Shown: positions 22,449 through 33,173 of the stretch, in pieces
Layout of the letters: each line of letters begins with the position of its first letter
Position numbering within the stretch: position 1 is the first letter of the stretch
DNA from: Escallonia rubra
Lineage: Eukaryota; Streptophyta; Magnoliopsida; Escalloniales; Escalloniaceae
DNA: 64,000 nt
Direction: 5' to 3'
Assembly (NCBI GenBank): GCA_033065855.1
Contig: JAVXUO010003093.1
Span: 21,001 to 85,000 of the forward strand
Program-made: the position numbers and the translations under genes
Notes under the pieces: model-generated
Seen by the model: only the letters and a program-made list of their open reading frames with translations
Database searches by the model: none
Told to the model about the DNA's origin: nothing

Positions 22449-23237
22449 AGGTGCGATGGTGATAATGAAAGGTCAGAAAATTGGAAATTTGTATAAACTG
22501 ATGGGGAATACAGTTATCGGTGGAGCTTCAGTAACAACTCATGCAGGTTCTAGCAATGATAACGCTGAGTTATGGCATAAATGGCTGGGACACTTGAGCG
22601 AGGGAGGTATGCTGGAACTTCATAAATGGAAGTTACTGCAGGGAGTTAAATCATGCAAGCTGGACTTCTGTTTTGTATTTTTGGGAAGCAGAAACGAGTT
22701 AGTCTTAAAGCAGCTTCTCATACTAGTAAAGGGGTTCTGGACTATGTACATTCGGATGTTTGGGGACCAATCAAGCATATCTCAAATGGGGGAGCTCGTT
22801 ACTTTGTTACGTTTATAGATGATTTCTCAAGAAAGGTATGGGTGTACTTTATGAAGCACTAGTCTGAAGTTTTCAACATGTTTAAGCAGTGGAAGGCTAG
22901 AGTTGAAAATCAGACGGGTAAGAAGCTTAAGTACGTCAGATCAGATAATGGCATGGAATACAAGGATGAGGAGTTTCTGCAGTTTGGCAAGGATAAGGGT
23001 ATCATCGGATACTTTTCAGTGAAGAGGACTCCAGAGTAGAATGGGGTTGCCGAAATGATGAATAGAACCTTGCTGGAGCGAGCTAGATGTATGAGGTTGA
23101 ATGCAGATTTACCTAAGAGTTTTTGGGCTGAAGCTGTTAACACAGCTTGTTACGTGATCAACCGTTCTCCATCATCTGCCATTAATCACCGAGTTTCCGA
23201 AGAGGTATGGTCTGGTAAACACGTTATTTTTCTGTAA
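22435..23237 (+). pseudogene. Copia GAG-pre-integrase and integrase
   Basis: The zinc (HHCC) domain starts ELWHKWLGHLSEGGM; a frameshift near 22650 disrupts its CxxC part. The core follows: LDYVHSDVWGP (first Asp), FVTFIDDFSRKVWVYFMKH, then a TAG stop at 22861. KYVRSDNGMEY holds the second Asp, and KRTPE-stop-NGVAEMMNRTLLERAR (TAG at about 23038) carries the catalytic Glu in GVAEMMN. SFWAEAVNTACYVINRSPS is the normal tail, ending at a stop at about 23237. It would have inserted the cDNA; it is inactive. Confidence 0.92.
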
Positions 23238-24657
23238 TGAGAATTTTTGGTTGTCCTGCGTATGTTCATCTTCAGAATGAAGAACGATCCAAACTTGATC
23301 CTAAGTCAAAAGAATGTATATTCCTTGGGTATGAGGAAGGAGTAAAAGGATACAGGTTATGGGATCCAGTGGCCAAGAAGAAAGTGATTAGTAGAGATGT
23401 GGGATTCAATGAAGCACATATGTTGAATACGAATGCAACTTCTAGCGAGAGGTGGGGTCACAATGGAGATAGAGTTACATGAGCAGAGGACAAAATCAGC
23501 TGATGAGTCTACAGATGAGCCGTCTTTAGAGGATCCAAATGAGCATCCTAGTGATTCTTGGAATCTAGTTAGAGATAGAGAGCCACGTACTAAGAAACCA
23601 GTTCCAAGGTATGATTTTGAGGACTTGGTCTCATTTGCACTAGTCGTGGGAAGTGGAGATCCTACCAGTTACAACGACGCTGTCAAGGCAGTGGATGGTA
23701 ACTTGTGGTTGACAGCAATGGATGAGGAGATGAAATCTCTACGGAAGAATCAGACGTGGGAATTGGTTAAACTTCCAAAGGGTGTGAATGCTATTAGATG
23801 TAAGTGGATTTACAGGAAAAAGAAAGATCAGAAGTACAAGGCAAGACTGGTGGCAAAAGGATATTATCAAAAGGAGGGAATTGATTATAATGAGATCTTT
23901 TCACCAGTAGTGAAGCATACTTTTATCAGATTGATATTGTCCATTGTAGCAGCGCATAATATGGAGTTGGAGCAGCTTGATGTAAAGACAGCTTTTCTTT
24001 ATGGTGATTTGGAGGAGAGGATCTATATGCAGCAACCCGAGGGATTAATTGAAGCTGGGAAAAAGGACTATGTGTGCAAGCTGAAAAAGTCCTTATATGG
24101 TTTGAAGCACTCTCCTCGACAGTGGTACAAGCGATTCGACACATTCATGGTAACTCATGTTTACTCTCTCTGTGAGTATGATTGTTGTGTGCATTATCGA
24201 GTCCTTGATGATGGTTCACTGTTGTTACTCACATTATATGTGGGTGATATGTTGATTGTTGCAAAGAGTAAGTCTCATATTCTGCACTTGAAGAAATTGT
24301 TGAGCAGGGAGTTTGATATGAAGGATCTTGGTTCTGCCAAAAAGATCCTTGGTATGGAGATTCATAGAGATCGAAAGGCAGGAAAGTCGTGGGTAACACA
24401 TAAAAGTTATGTTGAAAAGGTACTGGAGAGGTTTAGTATGCTCAATGCTAAAAAAGTTAGTACACCATTGGGAGCCCATTTTCAGTTATCCTCACAACTT
24501 TGTCCTCGTACAGAAGAAGATGTTGAGTATATGTCTCGAGTATCGTATGCAAATGTGGTTGGTTGTCTTATGTATGCCATGGTGTGTACTAGACCTGATA
24601 TCTCACATGCAGTTAGTATGGTCAGCATGTATATGGGAAATCTAAGAAAGAAACATT
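23237..24657 (+). pseudogene. Copia reverse transcriptase with changed catalytic box
   Basis: The linker RIFGCPAYVHLQNEERSKLD and KECIFLGYEEGVKGYRLWD lies at 23237-23480. RT in the frame 23433-24659 includes WLTAMDEEMKSLRKNQTWEL, RCKWIYRKK, KARLVAKGYYQKEGIDYNEI, LEQLDVKTAFLYGDLEERIY and KSLYGLKHSPRQWYKRF. The catalytic box reads LTLYVGDMLIV instead of YVDDM: the first of the two essential aspartates is Gly (about 24240). The thumb region (LGMEIHRDR, CTRPDISHAV) is intact up to a stop at 24657. It is long and open but catalytically dead. Confidence 0.93.
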
Positions 24658-25200
24658 GAGATGCAGTAAAGTGGATCTTCCGTTATCTAGCAGGGTCGAC
24701 CAACTTTGGCGTCATGTTTGATCGTGATGGGGCAAAAGCTGAGGTTTCTGGCTTTGTGGATACTGATTATGCCGGAGACTTGGATTCCAAGAGGTCCACG
24801 ACTGGATATATTTTTACATTCTATGGAGGGCCGATATGTTGGAAATAAGTGTTAGAGTCTACGACAGCATTGTCAACTACGGAGGCAGAGTACATGGCAT
24901 TGATAGAGGCAGCTTAGGAGGCATTATGGTTAAAGGGACTGGTAGAGGAGCGTGGCTTCAAGCAGCGTGGTGTTTTGTTACAGTGTGACAGTCAGAGTGC
25001 ATTGGATTAGGCAAAGAATCAGGTTTTCCATGCAAGGACCAAGCATATTGATGTACGTTATCATAGGGTTCGGGAATGGATTAATTCTAAACAAATTGTC
25101 GTGCACAAGGTTCACACTAATGACAACGCTACTGATATGCTCACGAAGACAGTCACGACAGATAAGTTCAAGCATTGCTTGAGCTTAATTCATATTCTTT
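24658..25200 (+). pseudogene. Copia RNase H
   Basis: After the stop the frame continues AVKWIFRYLAGSTNFGVMFD, then GFVDTDYAGDLDSKRSTTGYIF (first acidic residue in DTDYAGD), a stop at about 24847, STTALSTTEAEYMALIEAA (catalytic Glu), another stop, then LLQCDSQSALD and ARTKHIDVRYHRVREWI. At least three stops interrupt it. Confidence 0.9.
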
Positions 25201-25320
25201 CTTGTTTAGTTCAAGGTGGAGTGTATCCCTACCTTTAAAGGGGATGCAAGGTGGAGTACCTGAAGAAGGCACTGAAGGCATATTACACTTTCCGCATGGA
25301 GAGGTTTGTTAATACAAGCC

Positions 25321-25331
25321 AAGGTGGAGAT
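25321..25331 (+). other. Copia polypurine tract
   Basis: AAGGTGGAGAT lies immediately before the 3' LTR. This is the usual plant copia polypurine tract, the primer for plus-strand synthesis. Confidence 0.85.
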
Positions 25332-25694
25332 TGTTGATATATGTCTTGTATTTATGTCCCCCATCGGTTACCCAAAGAAGGTTGCAACTTAGCCCTTAGT
25401 ATATAAGACATCTTGTCCCACATTACTTGGAGATAGAAGATCACTGCTTTCTCCAAGTATAAGTAAGGTGTCTTGTATTGTGTTTAAGGGCAAGAGAGAA
25501 GAGTCCTTCTTTGAGTAGGAAAACAAGAAGAAAGAAGAGTCCTTCTTTGAGTAGGAAAACTAGTGAGAGATACACGTGATGGAGTGTTGTAAATCTGACT
25601 TGTGCAAAGTAGATTTGAGTTCTCTCAGTTTTCTTGTGTTTTCTTATTTGGATATCGTGTTCTGTACATATTTATCTAGAACAGTTTCGTAACA
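25332..25694 (+). repeat. Copia 3' LTR (363 bp)
   Basis: It starts TGTTGATATATG and ends GTTTCGTAACA, colinear with 20850-21220. It lacks a 7-bp stretch near 25425 relative to the 5' copy and shares the internal 'gagtccttctttgagtagg' duplication. Confidence 0.95.
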
Positions 25695-26197
25695 ACATAT
25701 ATGTATGCATTCACCTTCATTATTTTTCCTAAGCACTAGCATAGTCACTACCTCCCGGTAGTGGCTTCTTCCTGTCTAAACCCATATAACTCCACATCCA
25801 TGGCAATTCCATTTCCATCTCACAATACTACAAACACACACTGCACATGGGATGTTTTGGCAGCCCCTCACTCACACAAAACACCCATAAACCCATCCTC
25901 ACAGCTGCCACCAATTTCCCCATCACGAACCCAAATATCAGATACAGACATACACATGTATTTGGCAGTCCAATACACCACCATACCCACATATTTTTAG
26001 GCTACTCAGTTCTAAACACACAAAAATAAAGGACTGTAATTGTAACGCTAAAAACAAAACCCTTATCGGATATCGAATCAATTCGTCGGAATCTTGTCGG
26101 CAGTACTTTCTTCTCTCCCTTTCACGAGCACACAGCCCACCTTCTCTTTTCTCTCTCTCTTACTCTGTTTCTCTTTTAGTAACCAAAAATATATCTA

Positions 26198-26228
<31 letters not shown>

Positions 26229-26560
26229 ATTTATATTATGTAACCAAAAATCCCTTTAATGGTAAGTTAATTTCTCCCGGATTTGTTCCTTGTTTCCCTT
26301 CCTTTTCAATTTAAAGAGTTGACATTTTTTTAAAATTTTATTAATTGCCCATCATACCCGCTTAAAAAATTGTCGCTAAAAACTGCCGATAAAATATCAC
26401 TTATTTAAATCGACGTTACTAATTGCATATACAATTTTTCGCTAAAGGTTTCCCATTATTTCACTCATGTAATCAATAAAAAATGTTGCTTATCAAAATT
26501 GTCGCTAAGGAAATAAAATGATCCGCTATAAATTTCCAATGTTCGGGGTATTACAATTTT

Positions 26561-27038
26561 GCCCCTAAGTGAAAACAGAACCTTAGTCGGCGGTGATCAT
26601 TTGGAGTAAACAAAATCGATGAATTAGATTTTCTTTGATAAAATTCACTACATCTTCTTGACTAATTGACTTCATTGCTTTAGCCTCGGTCCACTTAGTA
26701 AAATAATCAGTTGCTGCAATAATGAATCTGTCCTATCAAATCCATTGCCCAACAACGAAACGACCATGGTTTTACTATTGATTGTAAATGAATACATGGT
26801 GCCTGATGAATAACTCCAGGCCTTTGGCACGCCTGGCAACCTTTTGCATATTTTATGCATTCCTTCACTCTCATCGGCCAGTAATGACCATGTCGTCGAA
26901 TCAGCCATCTCATCTTCACACCAGATTGATGTGCCCCACAAATGCCTTCATGTACTTCGGCCATTACTTGCATGGCCTCTGTTTGTCCGAGGCTCCGTAA
27001 TGTCAAACCTTCTGGTGTTCTCTTAAAACACCATATGT
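26561..27038 (-). pseudogene. Tat-like gypsy integrase, N-terminal half
   Basis: The minus-strand frame 27006-26707 reads MTLRSLGQTEAMQVMAEVHE, then the HHCC domain (VHEGICGAHQSG ... CIKYAKGCQACQ) and VKPWSFRCWAMDLIGQI with the first core Asp. Another frame gives FIIAATDYFTKWTEAKAMKS and ITAD, the region of the second Asp, ending at the LTR B insertion point (26561). The other half lies at 18000-18680. Upstream (right) it is joined almost directly to gag/linker sequence: RT and RNase H are missing. Confidence 0.85.
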
Positions 27039-27065
27039 CCTTATTTTACTTCAAACACCATATGT
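27026..27065. repeat. 13-bp direct repeat at internal deletion junction
   Basis: AAACACCATATGT occurs at 27026-27038 and 27053-27065. It lies at the point where gag/linker sequence meets integrase sequence with no RT between them. Confidence 0.6.
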
Positions 27066-29250
27066 AACGTGGAAGCCATGTTGCAACTTATAGTAACTTC
27101 ATGATTCCCAAAAAATAAGTTTTTTCTGGCCCCAGACATATCGATTTTTGGGATTCTCTCTTCCTTCTGATCAATCACAGTCTCCTCAGTAACCGTTTTG
27201 ATTCGACTACTCGGGATACTCCTTCTCAATTGGTCTGCTATCGTGTTTGGCATATCCCGATCATTGAGAGTCTCAATCGATATCTTCGATTTCAACTTTG
27301 CTCCGTGATTCTGCTGAAATTTCACATGCACTTTATTTTAATCAACTTCCCTCGTCCATGTCCACTTTTGTCGATCCACTAGAGTTTCTTTACCTTGGAA
27401 TTCTTGTCTCATAATGGCAACAAATTTTCTTTGAACCATTCTCTTTTGGGTCCTACTCAAATTTTGATAGGCCTCTGGAGGATGGAACTTCTGCTGTCCA
27501 ACTGCATGCCACTAATTGTCATGCGGCATCTTTGGTTTAATCATCCTCTTTTCTTGTCTATGAACTGATGCAGTAGCGCTGCCACTGTCACTTTTGAACA
27601 TAGACGGGGGACCAAAAGGTCCAAATTGTGGCATCATTGTGTTCATTCCAAAATGGCTTGACCGGTAAGTGTTTTGATACATTTCCTCATGTGTCAGGTT
27701 CCACTGCTGATATTCCATTTTTGACCGAAAAAATTTCTTTTTCCTTTGTCTATACTGCTCGTAATTTTCACGTGTCCTCTTTTTTTGGATCATTTTTTCC
27801 ACCTTTCTTTCTCGCTGCCACATATTTTTCGACCACTCAACCGATGAACCACAACTCTGATATACCGACTGACCATTTGGTCCAATTGTCAATACTGAAG
27901 TTTTAAGTTTTAAAAAAACACTCTTCTTGCTGGAATTAGACTCCTCTTCATCAATGCACAATGTTTTTTCTTTTATTTTTTCCTCTGTAATGCATGTGCA
28001 TCTCCATCGTCTTCCTTTCTTTGAAGCTATCTTGCTTGGAACTACTGCCATCACTTGTTTCATCGGTTGGACCACAACCAATAGATACCATGTTGATACC
28101 TACAACCATCTCCAGGAATGGATCACTGTCGACCTCCATCATATCTTTGCCTTGTCCACAAATTTGAGCATCTTGGACTCGAGTATCGCGACTAATCGCA
28201 TTATGCCACTTACAAAGTTTTGCTCTTTTGAGCTCTGAGGGGACTCTGTAATTGAATATAATTGATTTTCAGCAAATAATTAAATATATGATCTGCCTGA
28301 TTGATGTCGAATGAGTACTTCCTGATTGAAGGTGACGGATTGGACTTGTTTGGTTGTTTAGATGATAGATCGATGGGATTCTTGGCCTTTACCAAAGGCT
28401 CGCACAATACTGGTTTCTTCCCCACCCTCTGTGTCGTATCAACCTCTAAATTAACAAAGTCTTGAAAATAAGTCCCCATCAATGAGTTTTTCCTCACTTC
28501 CTCTTCTCTCAACAACGTTTCATATCTAGCCACCCTAGATTGAAAGTTCAAAGATATTCCTGAACTCCATCCCTTCAAACTTCTTCCTGATCTCTAGGTC
28601 CAATCCATTTAAAGCCAAGTTTTCCAATTCAGACCCTGGCATCTGAAAATGGCACTTGCTTTTGGATGTTTTGAATCTTTCTAGAAACTGTTTAGCATTT
28701 TTCCTGTCAATGGTTTCAACCTGGCCAAATCCGCCAAAAAAATTTCGAGTCCATCTTAAAGAACTGGGCATAGAACATATTTTCCAAAGAGTATACAGAA
28801 TTGGCAGTAGATTGGAAAACTAATAGAAAGCCACCCCATTCAATGAGTATTGAAACCATTTTTAGTTTCACCCACTCATTCTGACCACGTTCTCTACATT
28901 GGAAGGTAAATCGAACAATATGCTCTATTATCGACTGGTTACCCTCTTTGTGATAGATACTGAATTCATGTATTTTTACCCCCTTGGAACTTCTATCTGA
29001 TCGATGACAGCAAGGTATGATTTTTTATATATCGGCCTATTGCTAGGCCTATAGCCTTCTCTTCTGCCCACATGGTTAAATTCATGGTGTGGCTGTACTC
29101 CCATTCTTAGCCCCATCGTTTCTCTTTCTTCACGACCATTGGGCTAATTAACCCAAAGGTCTCTTCGAATGTTGGATAATTGATTCGAGTTTACTCTTCC
29201 ATTCCTCTCCTATGGGGATGAGTGTAGGCATTATCGATGCCTTGACCATT
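27050..29250 (-). pseudogene. Tat-like gypsy gag and gag-protease linker
   Basis: Minus strand from about 29250: broken pieces, then SLENMFYAQFF and FGQVETIDRKNAKQFLERF (28771-28535), PGSELENLALNGLDLEIRKK, VARYETLLREEEVRKNS (28578-28210), SFDINQADHIFNYLLK, and after a frame change CKWHNAISRDT with the linker DPFLEMVVGINMVS. A long open piece, 28081-27512, is Lys/Arg- and Gln-rich (QRERKVEKMIQKKR, YEQYRQRKKKFFRSK), typical of the variable linker in these elements. At 27331-27041 a further piece (IPKIDMSGARKNLFFG) follows. Several frameshifts separate the parts. This element differs from the gag at 3941-10060 and seems to be another family. Confidence 0.7.
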
Positions 29251-29305
29251 ATATTGTACATTCTTGTCATCATTAATATACATAGAGCTCTAATCATGAC
29301 CGTTA

Positions 29306-29523
29306 GTCAATGGTTCAAATTAATTTTCAGAAATTAAATCCATTCCTAAAACCAACCTTTTTTTTTTGGTGCTACCTAAAACCAACCTTGCAACCCTAAA
29401 CTACCACTATAAAAAACAATCAGCAGCCAGTCAATGGTTCAAATTAATTTTCAGAAATTAAATCCATTCCTAAAACCAACCTTGCAACCCTAAACTACCA
29501 CTATAAAAAACAATCAGCCGCCA
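29306..29523. repeat. Tandem duplication, about 94-124 bp
   Basis: 'gtcaatggttcaaattaatt' begins both copies (29306-29429 and 29430-29523), and both end 'aaaaaacaatcagc.gcca'. The first copy has an extra ~30 bp 'tttttttttt-ggtgctacc-taaaaccaacc', itself a short internal duplication. Otherwise they are nearly identical, so this is a recent event. Confidence 0.9.
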
Positions 29524-30735
29524 CTGTACTTCTCATCTTCCCCCCGCCCCCTTTTCCATCTACCTCTATCTCTCTCTCTCTCCCCTTCCCCTTTTTCCAT
29601 CTACTCTACTTGTCATCTTCCTTCCACCAGCCAATGTTTCCTTCCCAAACTCTATTACGGCCAAACCTAAAAGTGAAGGTGGATGTAGTGATGCAGTGCC
29701 GGTGCCCGGTGGATTCATCCATGTCGGCGGCAACGGCACCATTGCCGGTGTACTGTAAACGACGGAGAAAAAGGCAGCAGGTGGCACGTGCCCCCCGCCC
29801 CCCCCCCCTTTCCCTCTTCTCTTTCACCTCAACACACACATAAAAGTACCACAAAAACCTCACACAACTGCTGCCCCTTGGCAGCCCCCGATTCCCTCTT
29901 CTCCTTCACACAGAAACACTCCCAGCACCACCTCCATGCTGCCCCTATGGAAGCCTCTCTTTCCCGATGCCGTTACCTGCAAAACTCACCATCAACCACT
30001 TCACAAGCAACACATTCCACCGCAAACCCACATATGTCACGCTGCCCTATTGCAGCTTCTCCCTTCTTCACTATGATCTCCCACGCACAACACAAACCAT
30101 AATTCCACACCTAGAACACACCATACCCACTTGATGCACCATGACTGAAGCAGCCCCTCCTTCGCACCATGGCTGCACTGCAGCTCACATTTTCAGTAGT
30201 CCAATTACAGACATATAAACTCTCACAAACACACATTCCTCACGCACTCCCTATACTGCTCTCTTTCTCTCCTTGTCCTTTTTAGGCTTAAGGTGAAAAG
30301 AGCCAGTGAATGGTGTAATGGCTCAACCTGAACTAGGGTATATATACTAACTCTAAAAGAAATTTTCTTTAAAACCACCTTGATCTTTAATTATTTTTCT
30401 TTCCCAAGTTTACCTACTCACTTCCATGAATTTATCTATTGCACTCAACTTCATTCATAACTTATGGTCATTATTAAATATGTTGCTAAATGCAACAAAT
30501 AATATCGCTCACCATAATTGACGCTAAAGAGCCTGTAATATCATCATAACATTTGCGGCTTAAAATATTGCAATTAGTATAACTTATAACGACCGTCGCT
30601 AAAGATCCAATTAATATCGCTCGTAAAGTCGTCACTAAAGGTCTCAATTCATGTTACTTACAACAATCGTTGCTAAGTAACAAATAACTACCTACAGTTT
30701 ACCATAAGTGAACCCTAGGTTCAGGGTATTACATT
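29524..30735 (-). mobile_element. Chromovirus-type LTR (C), 5' part in minus orientation
   Basis: The right end TTCAGGGTATTACA is the inverted TGTAATACCCTGAA start shared with LTR B. Next to it lie GTCGCTAAAG-type motifs and the CACACA-rich part (about 29820-30240) seen in A and B. The left boundary is unclear: 29524-29820 is pyrimidine- and GC-rich with a (C)n run, and I find no match in A or B, so it may be foreign. The adjoining polypurine tract (30736-30750) shows that this is the 3' LTR of a minus-strand element whose interior is lost. Small open frames at 29566-30102 are compositional artefacts. Confidence 0.6.
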
Positions 30736-30775
30736 ATCTTCTCCTTAAAGAAATTTTGTCTTTAAAATTTGGTGT
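30736..30775 (-). other. Polypurine tract of lost chromovirus interior
   Basis: On the minus strand the sequence reads AAATTTCTTTAAGGAGAAGA then TAA and TGTAATACC. A run 'tttaaggaggggaga' directly before TGTAACACCCC is the familiar 3' junction of plant chromoviruses. It fixes the orientation of the LTR family found at A, B and C. Confidence 0.65.
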
Positions 30776-30997
30776 TTACTAGATTGCTGCTCTTAATCGT
30801 GTCTGATCTGATCTCCCGTCGTAACACTTCACTTTTAACTCACTTTAATCAATCAACAAAAAATACATTAACATTAATGTTAAGCACTACCAAACACGGA
30901 AAGAAGTAATTAGAGCTAAAGCTAATCATTTTAAGTAGACATGCAGCAAAAATTGTCCGCTTGACTTAACAAAGTAAAAAGTGTACGTAAAATAAGA
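30776..30997. other. AT-rich spacer
   Basis: No gene, repeat boundary or domain is recognised in these 220 bases. Confidence 0.4.
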
Positions 30998-31993
30998 AGG
31001 GCTGTATACGGACCGAGTTCGAGCCGAACATGCCTATGTTCGAGCTCGATTCTTTTTAAGTTTTGGTATGTTCGAACTCGGCTCGAGTTCATCTAAGAAC
31101 CAAAGGATAATGTTTGAACTTGACTCGAGTTTGTTTACATCAAACTTGCGCTCGGCTCGTTCGGCTTGTCTAACTATACGAGCTGAACACGAGTTTGAAA
31201 GCTTCGGCTAGTTCCTGTTCAATCTCTCAGTAAATCCCTAATTTTGCTCAGATCACATACTCCTTCAATTAGTCAAGTCATTAACTTTACTAAAGCGCCT
31301 AAAATAAAACACACCAGGGAGAAATTTATCGGAGTAAGTCTGTAAGTGAAAAGAAATAAACCTTGCATTTCATTAATTCTAAGTTGACGCCATGTAGAAG
31401 AAGAAGCAATTTCCGTAGAGTCACGATCTACATCGTTTTGGTTCTCTGGAGATGAAAGGATAGAAGATGCAGAGGTCGGGGGCTATAGATGAGGAGATGA
31501 AGCCTTGAAAGATCACGAAGAAGATGATCAGTGCACTGATCAAGTGTATTGAGGCATCCTTACTCGGAGATTGAACGATGAGAACCTCATATGAGAATAC
31601 TTGTCTTGAGATTTCTGATTGGAATTTCTGACAAGGATAAATGATCAGGACTCTAGGATGTTTAGGTGGTTTTTCGACTGTTTGGGTTTAAGTGTACTTG
31701 GACTATTAGGCTGCTGGACTCCAAGAGTAGTTGGACTCTCTTTGAGTTAAGTGGGATCAAATGACTTTATAACTTAAGTTTAGATTAATTAAAAGTTATG
31801 ATAAGTTGTATTTAGACATGTAGATTGCATTAGAGAAATATATATTTGTTCATGCTCGGCTCGTATAATAAACGAGCTCCAAAAAAAAGATGTTTATGTT
31901 CAGTTCGTTAGGTATATGAATGAACATGAACGAGCTTTTTAGGAGAACAAACAACAAGCTGTTCATGAACAACTCGGTTAATTTATAGTCCTA
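30998..31993. mobile_element. Non-autonomous hAT-like element (MITE-1), about 1 kb
   Basis: The left end is AGGGCTGTATACGGACCGAG; the right end is CTCGGTTAATTTATAGTCCTA (reverse complement TAGGACTATAAATTAACCGAG). Subterminal regions on both sides are full of 'cgagctcg', 'gttcatg' and 'gaacatg' motifs, as in the element at 33174. No clean 8-bp duplication is seen. The interior (31210-31840) has no long reading frame. Confidence 0.6.
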
Positions 31994-33165
31994 AGAACAA
32001 TACAATTGGGATCTAGAATACGATTGCCCCAGTTTAGATAACTTGGCAGAAATTTGTACCTTTGAGTTTAAACAGATTCTCCTTGGCTCTTGTTATCTAA
32101 GGTCTCAAATAATCAACATTCGCAAATTACCGTCATTTCCAATCTCATATTTCATTAGTTCCAGAAAAAAAGGAGGGACAATTTTATAATCAAAACGAAG
32201 CAAACCTATAAATTGTGCCGAATACAGACATTAGCTATAGACTATTTTCTTAGCAGGAAAACGACAATAATGAAAAAAAAAATGTAGAGATCACCAGGGG
32301 GTTGTTTTTATAGCATGCAGTAGATGGGGTTTTTGTTAGGAAATGTGCACAAAGCCCATTTTCGGACACGGCTGACCCATGAGAGATCAGGGCTTTGGCT
32401 CTAACAATACAAAATTTTTTACGAGATATCAATAAAGTTTTGATCGAGGCAACAGCCCCCTTGTGTACCAGCGATTAATGCCAAGCAAGATTGTAACAAC
32501 TATTCTTAATAGCCATGCGGGTGAACCCTTTTTGAGCAAACCCAACTAAAGTGGTTCTCCTATTGGATTTGTGCTAGAGAGGAACAATTGGTTCTCCTAT
32601 TGGATTTGTGCTTCCCAATTTAAATTCACTGATTTACTCCGCATCATACATAAAAAACTTTTAATTAATTGAGTTGATCAAAGATTTGACGTTATAAACA
32701 AACCCTCAAAAAGATTCTTCGGTTCCATATACAATCCTCGACCATTAGTGTCAAACTATTTTTGATCTAAGCTTATATGTTTGCAATCCAAGCTTTTGGA
32801 TTCAAATCCAAGCTTATATGTTTGCAATCGTTTGTTAGATATGTTACCTTGTCAAATGTTGTCGTCCGACCTTCTTTAAAAGCATGGTAATAAACTAATT
32901 CGGCAATATATATGTAGGGACGTGATCCATTGTTCGCGCTGACAAATTAAATAAGTTGTCAGCGCGTTCTGGCCGTCCATCCATAGCGAACGGACGGATC
33001 AGATCCAACTTTAAAAAAAAAACCGTCGTCTGCCACGTTATCTAGCGGACGGTGATTTTGATCAAAATGCCTCGACGGTATTTAATGAGTTGAAGGGTTC
33101 CGCAAGGAAGAACAAATTTTGGCTCCTACCAAGGTTGTAGGAATCTTCCTCTAACCCCATGTATA
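31994..33165. other. Intergenic spacer with short direct repeats
   Basis: No gene is recognised. It contains a 23-bp direct repeat 'ggttctcctattggatttgt' at 32553 and 32590, a 'aagcttatatgtttgcaatc' repeat at about 32770 and 32812, and a strong hairpin at 32935-32966. Confidence 0.5.
32935..32966. repeat. Perfect 11-bp inverted repeat (hairpin)
   Basis: CGCGCTGACAA, a 10-base AT-rich loop, then TTGTCAGCGCG. The stem is perfect and stands out in AT-rich surroundings. It may be a MITE arm; no partner end is identified. Confidence 0.85.
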
Positions 33166-33173
33166 GTGACAAT

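Larger units (their letters stand above)
20850..25694 (+). mobile_element. Full-length Ty1/copia retrotransposon, 4845 bp
   Basis: Both LTRs, PBS, gag, protease, integrase, RT, RNase H and polypurine tract are present in copia order. The 5-bp TSD ACATA (20845-20849 and 25695-25699) is perfect. Coding regions carry several stops and frameshifts and a changed RT catalytic site, so the element is non-autonomous. Domain style (gag with 'LNLAPKVKYQVL', a Met-tRNA PBS) is nearest to the Tork/Tnt1-like group, a call from pattern memory. It is the youngest layer of its nest. Promoter activity could lie in the LTR, which has a TATATAAG box at about 20918. Confidence 0.95.
18681..26555 (-). mobile_element. 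Solo LTR (B), chromovirus family, about 3.0 kb, split by a copia element
   Basis: The ends are TGTAACACCTCGAA and TTCGGGGTATTACA (inverted, 12 of 14 match), flanked by the direct repeat ATTTT at 18676-18680 and 26556-26560. TG...CA ends with a 5-bp duplication indicate an LTR. Without the copia insertion (20850-25694 plus one TSD) about 3.0 kb remain, with no internal coding region: a solo LTR left by LTR-LTR recombination. The layout matches LTRs A and C (GTCGCTAAA-like motifs near the right end, a CACACA-rich middle). Orientation is inferred from LTR C, where a polypurine tract shows which end is the 5' end. It interrupts the Tat integrase. Confidence 0.8.

Noticed and set aside
18000..29250. 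Endogenous pararetrovirus (caulimovirus) possibility for the gypsy-like domains
   Set aside because: No movement-protein or coat-protein motifs; integrase is present, which such viruses lack.
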